From assembly GCA_011051755.1 (NCBI GenBank), contig DRKN01000011.1, positions 1 through 45,385 of the forward strand: 45,385 nucleotides of DNA, in the 5' to 3' direction. Positions within the stretch are counted from its first letter, which is position 1; every line of letters starts with the position of its first letter. Made by a program: the position numbers and the translations under genes. The notes under the pieces were generated by a model. It did not search any database and was not told where the DNA came from. It saw only the letters and a program-made list of their open reading frames with translations. Source of the stretch: Gammaproteobacteria bacterium. GTDB taxonomy: Bacteria > Pseudomonadota > Gammaproteobacteria > SZUA-152. Below are positions 34,701 to 44,120 of this stretch, piece after piece.

Positions 34701-37700
34701 CGAAGCGCTATTTCTCGATCCACTGCTCTTGCCCGATACTCACACCGGTACAGGGCCGGATTTGCGCCATGACGTCTTTGCGCTGACGCCGGATCGTTCG
34801 GATATTCTCCTGACCTCGTCTACCGTTCTCAACCCTTGGCTAGCCGAGTTCATCGATGGGGATGCGCCGGTGTACCGGCTCAACGCGGACTATGCGCCCA
34901 CCATTCAGTCCGCGACGCAGCTGACGGCGGAAGAGCTGGCCTTCCTCGTCGAGCATATCCTGCCCAAGGACTCAGATAACCATGTACGGCTGGATCTGGA
35001 CAATCTTTCCCTCGTCTACCGCATCGCCTCCTTCGCACGTACACTGGGTATCACTATTCCCGACTATTGGAGTCTCACGCGCCTTACCGGTGTGATGCCG
35101 CTCACGATGCCGGGTGCAGCGCGTGAACCCGGGGTGACGGCGGACTTCTGTGAGATGTACAAAGCCATCGATTCCGCTGCGTACTCCATCGAAGATCTAA
35201 TGTATCTACTTCTGCACGATCCGGACACCGCCACCGTTCGTAGCCCCACCCATGAAGAGATGGATCTTCTGCTGCAAACATTGAGCGTCGCCTATGCCGG
35301 CGTGGAGGACGCGGAAGAAGCCATTGAGGCGGTGAAGAACAACAATGAGACCAGAGCTACGTTCACACAGTCGCTGGGTGACACACTGGGACTTGACCCG
35401 AGTCTGCTGGATGAATTGCTGTTCAAGTATCACGCAGAGCTGGGTGACGTCATTCTGGATCATCTGTTGCTGGCTGCGAATCCAGACCTGCAGAGCGTAC
35501 CGGTTCCGCAAACCGATTTCTACAGTGCATTCGAGGGGCTTTATAAATTCGCGCAGGCCTGGAATCTGCTGGGTCTGGATCCAGCCTATTTGGCCTTCGT
35601 GGTGATGCGCGGATCTGTGCTCGGATGGGCCGACCTGATGGCGTTACCACTTGCAGAGACCAGCGATGCCGGCTTCCCGGCCTGGTACAGGTTTACCAGT
35701 GCAATGACATTACAAAGCGATCTGTTCACGACTGAGCACTCACTGTTCGACTTGATCAGTGCGATTCATGAAGAAGGGCTTCAAGGGGATGCGCTCCTGG
35801 CTCAGACCAGCGACTGGACCGGCTGGAGTCTCGAAGACCTTTCGTATCTGGCTGGTCCGGCCGGGTTTGCCTGGGAATTGGATGATTTCGCGGATGAGCG
35901 CTGGTTGCTCACGGTGCAAAAAGTGCTGAATCTGGTGGGCCCCCTGGGTGCAATGGTGAGTCAGGCCCATGCATGGACCTCGCCGGAGCTGGGCTACAAC
36001 GAAACGCAGGCGATCAAAGAGACACTGCGGCTGGCCTATGGCGAGGGAGATTGGCTGAATGTCCTGGCCGACATTCAGGATGCGCTTCGTACACAACGGC
36101 GCGACGCCCTGCTCGGCTATCTGATGCACCGGGAAGGATTGAAAGACAGCACGGCTTTTTACAATCGTTACCTCATCGATCCCGAACGCGACCCGTGTGA
36201 CAGTACCTCCCGCATCGTCGCAGGGCATGCGGCGGTACAGCTGTTCGTACAACGCATCCTGCTCAATCTGGAACCCACGTTGGCCTTCGCCCGCGAAGAT
36301 GCGGAAAGCTGGCAGTGGCGCAAGAACTACCGGGTATGGGAAGCCGGCCGGAAGATCTTCCTTTATCCGGAAAACTGGATAGAGGCCGAACTGCGCGACA
36401 ATCAATCCGTCTTTTTCAAAGAACTCGAAGAAGCGCTGTGGCAGGAGGATGTTACACAGGAGTATGCCGAACGTCTCTACCTCGAATATACATATAAATT
36501 CAATGAAGTCAGCCAACTGGATATCATCGGGGTCTACGAAGAGATCGACGAAGAACGGGGAACGACCGCCCTGCACACCTTTGGGCGTACATTCGATATT
36601 TCGCAGACGTACTGGTATCGCCGGTGGGAGGATCAGGCACGATGGACATCCTGGGAACGCATCGAACTTGATATCGAGGGAGATCATCTCGTGCCGATCG
36701 TTTATCAGGGTCGATTGTATCTGTTCTGGCCTGTTTTCGAATTTACCAACCTTGAAGGGATCCGGACAGGTGGTTCTTCAACTCAGGAGATCGAGGCATT
36801 GCGCCAGGAAATCGACGATCTTGAAACGAGACAGAGAGAGATCGAGCAGGAGTTGGCTTTCTTAAGGGCAACACCCAAGCTGGAACCAGCAGAAGAAGAT
36901 CTGGAGGAGGAGCTTCGGCTGCTGGAAGCCGAGTTGATAACAAAGAAAAGCGCATTAGAAGCGGCGGAAAAAGAGAATGAGGAGAGTGTGAATCCCCCGG
37001 ATCGATACGATGTCAAAATCGATCTTGCCTGGAGCGAATACCGCGACGGACGCTGGTCTGCAAAATCGTTATCAAAGATGTCAGGCTTTTACTCGACGTA
37101 TTATGAAGCCCGGCGTCACTACCTCACGGGGTGGGTGTCTGCCGACCAGCGTCTGTATGTGGCCATCCACGCAGAAACCCTGGGATCAGGCTATGGCTTG
37201 GTCGAGCCGGAATACCTGGGACATTTCTATCTTGACGACTGCGTGGGCGACATGCTTTTCAGCCGGGAAGAGCCGACCATGCCTCAGGCAGAGGTGGCTG
37301 TTAGCGGGGCGATCCAGTGGTACAGCAAGCTCTCGTGGGGAAGCCCGACCTACTCGGTGCCGTATCTGGAACTACAGGTCAATGGTGAAAATGATACGCG
37401 CAGGTTGCTGGAAGCCGGAGGAACGCTTCAGTATGCCCATCAATACGGTTCAGGCGGCAACGAATCCTCACCCTTCTTTTTCGCTGACCAACACCGGACG
37501 TACTTTGTCCGCGTGACGGTAGGAGCAGCGGGCATCAGAAATTACACACAATTCGATCAGTCTTTCCTCCCATCACTATCGGCAGAAAAACTGTCAATGA
37601 TCGCAAATATTCCGAGTCCGGCCTATGCGGCGAATGGCCATTTTACCGGCCAGTCGAATGCCGTTTTTTCGCTCGAAGAAGCAGGCGATGTGCCGCAATA

Positions 37701-40700
37701 TTTTCCGGTGAATCATGAATATCTGAATGATCTGCTGGAAGATGAGACGACCGGCAACTATTTGCCCGGGCTCCAGTTGGAAACGCAGGAAGGGATTGCC
37801 CAAATTAAACCATTATATGTGTTCACGCGCTTCTACCACCCTACCGCATGTCTTTTCCTCAAACAGTTGCGGAGGTACGGAGTCGATGGGCTTCTCAACC
37901 CGAATCCGGATTGGGATGAAGACTCCGAAAATCTCTACCGGCAGCTGCTGCCGAACGAGACCTTCGACTTTGAAGCCACGTACGACCCCAACACGTTCTG
38001 GGTGAACCGGAACTTCACAAAAGATGTTGTTGCGGACCGTATCGATTTCGACCACAACTCGGCCTATGGATCATACAACTGGGAGCTGTTTTTTCACATT
38101 CCGCTCTTGATCGCCACCCGGTTGATGCAAAACCGGCGATTCAGTGAGGCACGCCGGTGGCTCAATTACATTTTCGATCCGACCCACACCGACGGAGAAG
38201 CGCCAGCTCGCTACTGGAAAATCAAGCCGTTCTTCGAAGAACAATCCAAGGGGCCCTCTGAAGATATTCAGGAACTGACTGATTTACTGGCGTCCGGAGA
38301 TTACGACCTGGAACGCCAGATCGAGGCTTGGGAAGCCGACCCGTTCAACCCTCACGTCATCGCCCGGCTTCGTATTGGTGCATATATGCGAACGACGGTG
38401 ATGAAGTATCTCGACTGCCTGATTGCCGAAGCCGATGCACTGTTCGCACTCGATACACGTGAGGCGATCAACGAAGCGGAGCAACTTTATCTCGTAGCGG
38501 TAGAAATGCTGGGTGAGCGACCCGCAACGTTACCAGCCAAAGATCGGCCGGCGATGACAGCAGATGAACTTTTACCTCATCTCACTGTTGAGATTCCAGG
38601 CAGAACAGACCTGTTGGATCCGTTATCTTCACTGCTCCCGGTCGAGTCGGTCGGTATCGCCTTGTCGCAACTCGGGCTGCCATCGTCTTCAGGCCACACC
38701 ATCACGATTCAGGGAGCGACCAGCAGCTATACAACGCTGCTCCGTTTTTGCCTGCCGGCAAACGATAAATTGCTGGAATACTGGGATCGGGTCACTGACC
38801 GCCTGTTCAAGATCAGACATTGTATGAATCTTTCAGGTCAGGCACGTGAGCTTGCCCTCTTTTCGCCGCCTATCGATCCTGCATTGCTGGTTCGTGCAAG
38901 CGCGGCTGGTCTCGACATCGCATCGGTTCTTGCCTCCCTGTATGCGCCGCTTCCCCATTACAGATTCAACTTTCTGATGCAGAAAGCACTGGAGTTTTGT
39001 AGTGAAGTACGAAACCTTGGGGGGGCTTTGCTGGCGGCGTTGGAGAAAAAGGATGGCGAGGAACTTTCGCTTCTCAGAAGCACACATGAAGTCAGTCTCC
39101 TGGAGTCAATTCGGGAACTCAAGAAAAAGAGTGTCGATGAGGCAGTCGCGACGTTGGAGGGTTTGCAGAAAACCCTTGCAGTCAGCGAGTTCAGATCCGA
39201 ATATTATTCGAACAAAGTTCGAATCAGTAAGCGAGAAAACGAAAATCTGACGAAGCAAGAGGATGCAGCAAAAAGTCAATTCAAATCAACAAATTATTCA
39301 TTGTTGGCTTCCGCTGGCTACCAACTTCCGAACGTTACAGTAGAAGTGGGGGGCTTACCAAAAATGCAAATGCAGTTCGGAGGGGTGAATCTTGGCGGAA
39401 TGGCCCAAGCGCTCTCCAGCTTTTGGCAGGCACACTCTTCCATGTTGTCTTTTTCAGCGAGCAAGGCTTCGACGATGGCGGGTTATGACCGCCGATGGGA
39501 GGACTGGAGCCTCCAGGTTGACCTGAGCAAAAAAGAAATCGAACAGCTCAACAAGCAAATCCTTGCCGCCGAGATCCGGCAACAGATTGCTGAACGGGAT
39601 CTCGAAAACCATGAAAAGCAAATCAGCCAGGCCGAGGAAGTGGAAAATTTTCTCAAGCTCAAGTTTTCCAATCAGACGCTCTATAGCTGGATGGTGTCAA
39701 AAATATCGGCGCTGTACTTCCAGGCTTACCAGCTGGCGCACCAACTGGCGAGACAGGCAGAAAAGGCTTCCCAGCACGAACTGGGGGGTGATCAACAAAG
39801 CCAATCCTACATCGGCACGGCATACTGGGACAGCCTGAAAAAAGGTCTGACCGCGGGTGAGCAACTGGCGTTCGATCTGCGTCGTATGGAAGCAGCCTAT
39901 ATAGAAAACAACAGCCGAGAGTATGAAATCACTAGGCATGTGTCGCTGGCCTTGCTCGATCCCGCGGCGCTCTTGCAATTGACCACCGAAGGTTTGTGTT
40001 TCTTTTCTGTTCCGGAAGCACTCTTTGACCTGGATTGTCCAGGGCACTATATGCGGCGGATCAAGTCGCTCAGCATGAGCATCCCCTGCATCACCGGCCC
40101 TTATACCAGCGTTAACTGTACATTAACACTTGTTGGCGACAGAATACGCAAAGAGACGAGCACCACGGCCGGGTACGCTTACATCGAACCTGAAGACACA
40201 CGATTTCAGCATAATTCGATAAGCCAGTCTATTTCCACCAGCAGTGGACAAAATGACAGTGGCGTGTTTGAGCTCAATTTCCGCGACGAGCGATACGTGC
40301 CGTTCGAGGGAAGGGGGGCGATCAGCGATTGGAACCTGAAACTCACCAGCGCGCTGCCAACCTTCGACTGGTCTACCATTACGGACGTCATCCTGCATGT
40401 CCGTTATACCGCACGCGAAGGTGGAGAAGCGCTGCGGACTGCAACAACAGGAGAATTGACCGATGCGTTAGCCGGCTTACCTCTTCGAGGTGGATTCTCT
40501 GCAAGGCACGAGTTCTCAACCGATTGGAACACATTTATTCATCCCCCTGGAGAGAGTGATGAGGCGGTGCTGAATCTGGATCTTTCCGAGAATCGGTTTC
40601 CCTATTTTGCCCGTGAGGCAGGATTGTCGATTCAGCAAATAGAGCTGGTTGCAATCCTCAAAGACACAAACAGCTGGAATGATACCGACGTGGGCATTGT

Positions 40701-40890
40701 CTCGCCTGGTGGCGATGACTCGGCTACCCTGGTTTCGTCAAGTGTGTATGCAGGACATCCTGTTGCAACCGTTTCTTACAACAATGCGGCTCCCGGCACA
40801 TGGTCAATCAACGTGCCGACGGCCAGCCTAGGGGGGCCATCGGAATGGATCGACGATTTTGTGATTTTAGTCACCTACGTGATTGACTGA
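31756..40890 (+). CDS. TcA toxin complex subunit with peptidoglycan-binding N-terminus
   Basis: At 3044 residues this is longer than typical TcA (about 2500). Residues about 10-76 form a peptidoglycan-binding domain (VGDLHQALAFLGSSII, FGASTRTAVKQFQLAHQLPA, TGRVDKATARAIN). Residues 102-196 look like a transthyretin/carboxypeptidase-regulatory domain (FVVQGEVVRPDGTPLQNRVV, TDNAGRYRIDY). The VRP1-type TcA signature follows near 628-665 (LFGSADACACTHCESALSPA, AYLVDIMDFL). A coiled coil occupies about 1676-1745. Residues about 2370-2520 are the channel helices, the pore tip lies near 2520-2580, and the last 280 residues form the conserved TcB-binding domain. TcA pentamers bind the target cell and inject the BC effector. 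The gene begins 66 bases after the BC fusion, the reverse of the usual A-B-C order. Confidence 0.93.
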   Translation: MKPITFPLNPKMKNLKVGDLHQALAFLGSSIIDKENVNQRFGASTRTAVKQFQLAHQLPATGRVDKATARAINRELADRGVLNGEPGPGGDLPQPDSAGEEKRFVVQGEVVRPDGTPLQNRVVRALDRVLCTYRLLGEARTDNAGRYRIDYDPEELAKWGKSRADLKVEVRDASSDTILASSPLLLQAQPQERVDFSIGDQPYTGLDEYSRLDQALIPALDEVEELTCLDAMDVLLLARQVNLTNTRVAFYVKANRWAADLELPAQVFFGLLRESATLRLDALFASPFTTLWAGLEQAHARNIISIPLDELLKVKLFDTQKAYLAHPEHPYSQLLQTTTLDTIGREVFTSRLVSGKDTGDGFWQALIDEDGFSEEEVRDLQAMFEVQSFTGDNTSLTIHLRKDLSLHTPREVAAFGVEQWRDEILSGAGVEIPEWVFPGGNDAQRREAYAYQLAGVAEMHYPTASLRGQMERNPVWAEQPLTAFLVHYEDFEFEQQRMTNFLTSQPEALDLFPDPETGRRELLRLEQLFHLIPANNRLHVIQPLWAAGLVSAPQLAASGRQHLVRSINGRLSKTLIDQIYRKAVHITAVALNVYMRYNPQLNGPSLPVMRSVQLKGEAALAQESLDLPEWETLFGSADACACTHCESALSPAAYLVDIMDFLIRAVDDTGKTGLDAFLERRPELGRLKLTCENSDTSLPQIDLVNEILEHIVVFGVNGDIPESYAAETTWETDALEIQPEYLLPAAYDTLREAVYPFGLPFDLWFVEGRRYLEQMGVSRYDLMQAMPPHADVGPNLLAAEALGLSPGELDSIRTPRLRPENLATYWGLSLANGSVVKQLTDVELLLQQAEIDHETLLRLLNTRYLNPDGVMTVTFADDSCALDKATLSGGQGAPLPDGVVKEFLDRLHRFLRLQQRLGWTVYELDHVLDTLEIQEFNEPLFFSGLATIQKLKTAYRLTVEELCTWWRGLDTFTYEESLPSQYEALFLDPLLLPDTHTGTGPDLRHDVFALTPDRSDILLTSSTVLNPWLAEFIDGDAPVYRLNADYAPTIQSATQLTAEELAFLVEHILPKDSDNHVRLDLDNLSLVYRIASFARTLGITIPDYWSLTRLTGVMPLTMPGAAREPGVTADFCEMYKAIDSAAYSIEDLMYLLLHDPDTATVRSPTHEEMDLLLQTLSVAYAGVEDAEEAIEAVKNNNETRATFTQSLGDTLGLDPSLLDELLFKYHAELGDVILDHLLLAANPDLQSVPVPQTDFYSAFEGLYKFAQAWNLLGLDPAYLAFVVMRGSVLGWADLMALPLAETSDAGFPAWYRFTSAMTLQSDLFTTEHSLFDLISAIHEEGLQGDALLAQTSDWTGWSLEDLSYLAGPAGFAWELDDFADERWLLTVQKVLNLVGPLGAMVSQAHAWTSPELGYNETQAIKETLRLAYGEGDWLNVLADIQDALRTQRRDALLGYLMHREGLKDSTAFYNRYLIDPERDPCDSTSRIVAGHAAVQLFVQRILLNLEPTLAFAREDAESWQWRKNYRVWEAGRKIFLYPENWIEAELRDNQSVFFKELEEALWQEDVTQEYAERLYLEYTYKFNEVSQLDIIGVYEEIDEERGTTALHTFGRTFDISQTYWYRRWEDQARWTSWERIELDIEGDHLVPIVYQGRLYLFWPVFEFTNLEGIRTGGSSTQEIEALRQEIDDLETRQREIEQELAFLRATPKLEPAEEDLEEELRLLEAELITKKSALEAAEKENEESVNPPDRYDVKIDLAWSEYRDGRWSAKSLSKMSGFYSTYYEARRHYLTGWVSADQRLYVAIHAETLGSGYGLVEPEYLGHFYLDDCVGDMLFSREEPTMPQAEVAVSGAIQWYSKLSWGSPTYSVPYLELQVNGENDTRRLLEAGGTLQYAHQYGSGGNESSPFFFADQHRTYFVRVTVGAAGIRNYTQFDQSFLPSLSAEKLSMIANIPSPAYAANGHFTGQSNAVFSLEEAGDVPQYFPVNHEYLNDLLEDETTGNYLPGLQLETQEGIAQIKPLYVFTRFYHPTACLFLKQLRRYGVDGLLNPNPDWDEDSENLYRQLLPNETFDFEATYDPNTFWVNRNFTKDVVADRIDFDHNSAYGSYNWELFFHIPLLIATRLMQNRRFSEARRWLNYIFDPTHTDGEAPARYWKIKPFFEEQSKGPSEDIQELTDLLASGDYDLERQIEAWEADPFNPHVIARLRIGAYMRTTVMKYLDCLIAEADALFALDTREAINEAEQLYLVAVEMLGERPATLPAKDRPAMTADELLPHLTVEIPGRTDLLDPLSSLLPVESVGIALSQLGLPSSSGHTITIQGATSSYTTLLRFCLPANDKLLEYWDRVTDRLFKIRHCMNLSGQARELALFSPPIDPALLVRASAAGLDIASVLASLYAPLPHYRFNFLMQKALEFCSEVRNLGGALLAALEKKDGEELSLLRSTHEVSLLESIRELKKKSVDEAVATLEGLQKTLAVSEFRSEYYSNKVRISKRENENLTKQEDAAKSQFKSTNYSLLASAGYQLPNVTVEVGGLPKMQMQFGGVNLGGMAQALSSFWQAHSSMLSFSASKASTMAGYDRRWEDWSLQVDLSKKEIEQLNKQILAAEIRQQIAERDLENHEKQISQAEEVENFLKLKFSNQTLYSWMVSKISALYFQAYQLAHQLARQAEKASQHELGGDQQSQSYIGTAYWDSLKKGLTAGEQLAFDLRRMEAAYIENNSREYEITRHVSLALLDPAALLQLTTEGLCFFSVPEALFDLDCPGHYMRRIKSLSMSIPCITGPYTSVNCTLTLVGDRIRKETSTTAGYAYIEPEDTRFQHNSISQSISTSSGQNDSGVFELNFRDERYVPFEGRGAISDWNLKLTSALPTFDWSTITDVILHVRYTAREGGEALRTATTGELTDALAGLPLRGGFSARHEFSTDWNTFIHPPGESDEAVLNLDLSENRFPYFAREAGLSIQQIELVAILKDTNSWNDTDVGIVSPGGDDSATLVSSSVYAGHPVATVSYNNAAPGTWSINVPTASLGGPSEWIDDFVILVTYVID

Positions 40891-41248
40891 TTGTACCCGG
40901 ACAATTTTAGGCGATGGACACTGTCCAGCACTGAGGCTCGGCAGGGTCATTTCACCACAGGGGCACAGAAAACGCGCTGAATTCAGCCCTTCTCTGCCCT
41001 CGTATCCCTTGGTGGAATGAATGGAAAACATCGTGCGTACAGCACACGCTACAAGCAGGTGTAGTGTGCGCCATGCGCACAATATGGATAACATGGATAT
41101 CCAATTCCTCTGCACACTCCACGCCCCTGTGGTTAAGAATTCACCCGCTACGCATTGTTCAATGCTTGTTTTCTGCAAGCTGTGGGGAATTGTCCCCTCA
41201 GAGATTAAAGTAATAAGGTAGATCAACTGATTAATTTAGGTTAATGAT
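40891..41248. other. Intergenic region after the TcA gene
   Basis: No gene is supported. Two palindromes are visible: TGGACA-CTGTCCA-type dyad near 40914-40927, and TGTGCGC...GCGCACA at 41065-41081 with a 3-base loop. Neither has a T-tract clear enough to be called a terminator. Confidence 0.5.
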
Positions 41249-41375
41249 ATGGTCATCCATATTCTTACCGGCTCGACCAACGCCGACATCGCCCGGCAAC
41301 GCTGTACTCGCGAAACAACCGTCGCATGAAACATGCGGCCGCGAGAAGCTGCCGAAAATTACCAGACGATTTGAA
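41249..41375 (+). pseudogene. Remnant of the double-HTH LuxR gene (second HTH)
   Basis: Bases 41252-41326 match 23078-23152 of the intact double-HTH regulator at about nine of ten positions, covering its IVIHILAGSANADIARQ-encoding part (GTCATCCATATTCTTACCGG against GTCATCCACATTCTTGCCGG). Similarity then jumps: CGGCCGCGAGAAGCTGCCGA resembles the sequence just after the intact gene's stop codon (near 23247-23270). The last HTH helices were therefore deleted, and neither start nor full domain remains. Confidence 0.8.
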
Positions 41376-42254
41376 ATTTTTTACGGTACTTGCTGGGCGT
41401 TACGCCTGTCCTGCGCTTGAACAACTGGCGGAAATGGCTGGGATCGAAGTATCCGACATCGACACCGATGGCATCGATTGACCGGGTGCATCCTTCAAGC
41501 TGTTTCTTTGCCGTCTCTATGCGGATTTTTTGCAGGTAAGTAATGGAGGGTGAATCCGGTTGCAGACTTGAATCGTCGGGTAAATGTTCTGGATGGCAGT
41601 GCTGACTTTTCCAGCGCAACATCCAGTATGTTTTTTCGGAATAATTCTCACTGATCCATCATTGGCTTGCGTGTATGGCTGCGCCATTATGGTTTGGATT
41701 GGCCGTGAAATTGGTATAAAGCGTTTGATCATTCTCATGCCAGTCAATCAAATATACCTTGCCGACCTGTGCATTTTTCCGCTGATAACAAAAATACACT
41801 GCCCCTGAACGTTCAGTGAAGGAAATTCATTTTTGAATTGTCTGGCATAGGCCCAATAAATCGTTGCCTGTTGTTTATCGAGCAGCTCCGTGTCGGCAAA
41901 GATAAAGGTGCCGGTACAGGCACCGCAGAGCAGCGTGTTTTTCTGAAACATATCACGTATCCAGGCCAAAATATCATCATGTTTACCCCGATCTTTGACA
42001 TTGATTGTCGAAATATAAATGACGTCGGTTTTTTCAAGCTGATCGATGCTGCGGTGCGGATGAATCGTCAGCCCATTTGATCACTGCAAAGGCTCGAGCG
42101 ATGTCGGTACATATTCCAGATCAAATGCCTCATTTTTTGGTGTTTTGATATTAAATGCAGCTGCGATATCTATCACCGAGATAAGCGCGTCTCATGCGCT
42201 TGTGAATACTGACGGCATCGCTTCAAGTAAAACAAGAATGCTGATTTTTGTCAT
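41359..42254 (-). pseudogene. Broken GlxA/AraC-family regulator gene
   Basis: The reading frame begins at ATG 42254 behind GGAGGCAG and starts MTKISILVLLEAMPSV, typical of GlxA-type regulators, but stops after about 20 codons. It resumes with SIDQLEKTDVIYISTINV and the DJ-1/PfpI nucleophile-elbow region LLCGACTGTFIFADTELLDK (41748-41969). It breaks again, and ends with the AraC C-terminal helix-turn-helix RSIDAIGVDVGYFDPSHFRQ and FKRRTGVTPSKYRKKF (41359-41622). Several stops and frameshifts separate these parts, so no functional product is expected. It once would have been a transcriptional activator of about 300 residues. Confidence 0.8.
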
Positions 42255-42904
42255 CAGCTGCCTCCATTTTCATGACGACCTGACAGACCCTCGTAACAAT
42301 CTGTGGGCGCTGGCCCCCAGTGATTAGGGGTGCCCTAAAAATCATGGCATAAATGCCACGGTTTTATCAAATATGCCTATCACGCTATTTATTGCATTCC
42401 TTTTATATCGTACAAACTGAAGACTGGTTCACGCGAGGCTGGAAATTAAAACCTGCCCATGGATGATGAGATGCAAAGGCGGTGTAAAAATGGTTAGGTT
42501 CAAGCCGAATATGCAGATATTTACCACTCAATTGGCCGCCAGAAGTTTTGGTGTGTGAAATTAAGTATAAGCGCTCATGCCCGGAAATATTACCATGGCA
42601 GCACCCCCATTCCTTCCGGAAGCCCAAGCAGGCTGTTGCTCTAAACGTCTGAAATAAAAAGGTATTTTTGTCGTCAATCTGGCTGTCGAAAACGTCCAGA
42701 GGGAATGCACGGGGTGTTTTCTGTGGGTGGTGAGACATATCCGAAGCATGCAGAAAGTGACAACTCAAAAAAGCCTGCCTGCCCCTGTCAACCAAGTCGA
42801 TGAACCTGCGTTGTTACCGATATATGTGCGCCTGGAAACCTGGCAACAAGGTTTTGGCGAAAAAACTCACGTTACAACGAATTGATATAGACACAAGGAA
42901 ACCC
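42255..42904. other. Intergenic region before the second LuxR gene
   Basis: This stretch of 650 bases has no gene I can support. A minus-strand frame of 130 codons (42403-42795) begins at TTG, lacks a ribosome binding site and matches no family known to me. A hairpin with a T-run lies at its 3' side. The rest is AT-rich leader for the regulator starting at 42905. Confidence 0.5.
42333..42358 (-). terminator. Terminator-like hairpin TGGCAT-AA-ATGCCA
   Basis: TGGCAT (42345-42350) pairs with ATGCCA (42353-42358); read on the minus strand it is followed by TGATTTTTAG. It would end minus-strand transcription entering from the 42.4-42.8 kb region, just before the broken GlxA-like gene. The stem is only 6 bp with a tiny loop, so strength is uncertain. 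Confidence 0.4.
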
Positions 42905-44044
42905 ATGAAAATCAATCCCGTCGAATTCAGAGAAACACTGCACAAGATTCCCTTCTCGCAAGATTCATGGAATGACCTGATCACACTGCTCAAGGTATCG
43001 ACCGACAGTCAGGCTGGAATAATGATGATCACTCAAGACCAGGATCACGACATTCTGACCAGTCACTCCCCTGACTTCGAGCTGTCCCAGGAGGTGCGAT
43101 GCGCCTTTGAGGAAAGTGAGTGGATGACGGCGGCCTTCCCCGAACAGTGGACAAAGAACTATTTGCGCACGAGCGTTGTGCTGGGAACGGATCTTGTCCC
43201 TCAAAACAGGATGCGGGCCACATCCTTTTATCAGGACATTCTGAGTACGCTGGGTCTGGAATACCTGATGGCCGGTGTGTCTTTGTTTGGTGAGGATCAC
43301 CGGGCTTTGCTCAAATTCTTCAGGGCCGACGGGCGGGAAAACTTTTCCAGTAACGAGGCCGGCGGCCTGGCCGTATTGATGCCTGAAATACGGCAGATGA
43401 TGCGATTTACCGAGCGTCTCTATGAACGCATGGTACTGGAAACCGCCGGGTGTAAAGTCGGAGCACCCCGGGGGGCGGCGACACTGATCGTCAATACCCG
43501 GGGAGAAATTGTCCAAGCCAATCCGGCCGCCGAAAATCTTCTGCGCAAGGGCCGGATACTGAGTGCAAAACAGAACCACCTGTATACCGTCGATGCCATG
43601 GACAGCCGGTCCCTCGATACCGTGATGGCCAGGGCGCTGGGTAATACCGGCAGCCCCGTGCAGGGCTGCGCACTGATCGGCGAAGGGAGCAGAGCCGGCG
43701 CACACCAGCTGCTCGCCCTGCCTGTTCCGGTGGAAGAACCTCCCTTTCCCTGGATGGAAACATTGAGGGTTGCCGCCATTGTCGTCATCGATCCCATACG
43801 CAGGGTCAGGATCGATCCGGACATCCTGAAAACCCTTTACAGCATCACCCCCGCCGAAATGGGCCTCGTCAATGCCATGGCAAACGGCATCAAGCCCGTT
43901 CAATACGCCGCACGGGTCAATAAATCCGTGGCGACGGTTCAGTCACAACGCCAGGCGGTATTTCAGAAAGTCGGGGTAAAAAATCAGCTGGAACTGATGA
44001 GTGTGCTACGCGATTTGACCATTTCCTTTGAAGACCCCGACTGA
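42905..44044 (+). CDS. LuxR-family transcriptional regulator with PAS-like domain
   Basis: The 379-residue protein starts MKINPVEFRETLHKI at an ATG with AAGGA upstream; a frame opening at 42800 has no such support. A PAS-like segment lies at about 190-300 (AATLIVNTRGEIVQANPAAE). The C-terminal LuxR-type HTH at about 312-372 reads SITPAEMGLVNAMANGIKPV and KSVATVQSQRQAVFQKVGVK. No receiver or autoinducer domain is recognisable, so the signal is unknown. It lies on the far side of the Tc genes from its degenerate copy at 23.5 kb and directly before the metallopeptidase-like gene. Confidence 0.85.
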   Translation: MKINPVEFRETLHKIPFSQDSWNDLITLLKVSTDSQAGIMMITQDQDHDILTSHSPDFELSQEVRCAFEESEWMTAAFPEQWTKNYLRTSVVLGTDLVPQNRMRATSFYQDILSTLGLEYLMAGVSLFGEDHRALLKFFRADGRENFSSNEAGGLAVLMPEIRQMMRFTERLYERMVLETAGCKVGAPRGAATLIVNTRGEIVQANPAAENLLRKGRILSAKQNHLYTVDAMDSRSLDTVMARALGNTGSPVQGCALIGEGSRAGAHQLLALPVPVEEPPFPWMETLRVAAIVVIDPIRRVRIDPDILKTLYSITPAEMGLVNAMANGIKPVQYAARVNKSVATVQSQRQAVFQKVGVKNQLELMSVLRDLTISFEDPD

Positions 44045-44120
44045 AGAGAATGGGTGGAAAAAATCATTCACTCGCCGGGCCGGATGTTGTTTTGTGAATT
44101 TTCACGCACTAAACAATAAA

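Noticed and set aside
42403..42795. 130-codon minus-strand frame
   Set aside because: It starts at TTG without a ribosome binding site, overlaps the leader of the LuxR gene and has no recognisable family; the nearby hairpin alone is not enough.
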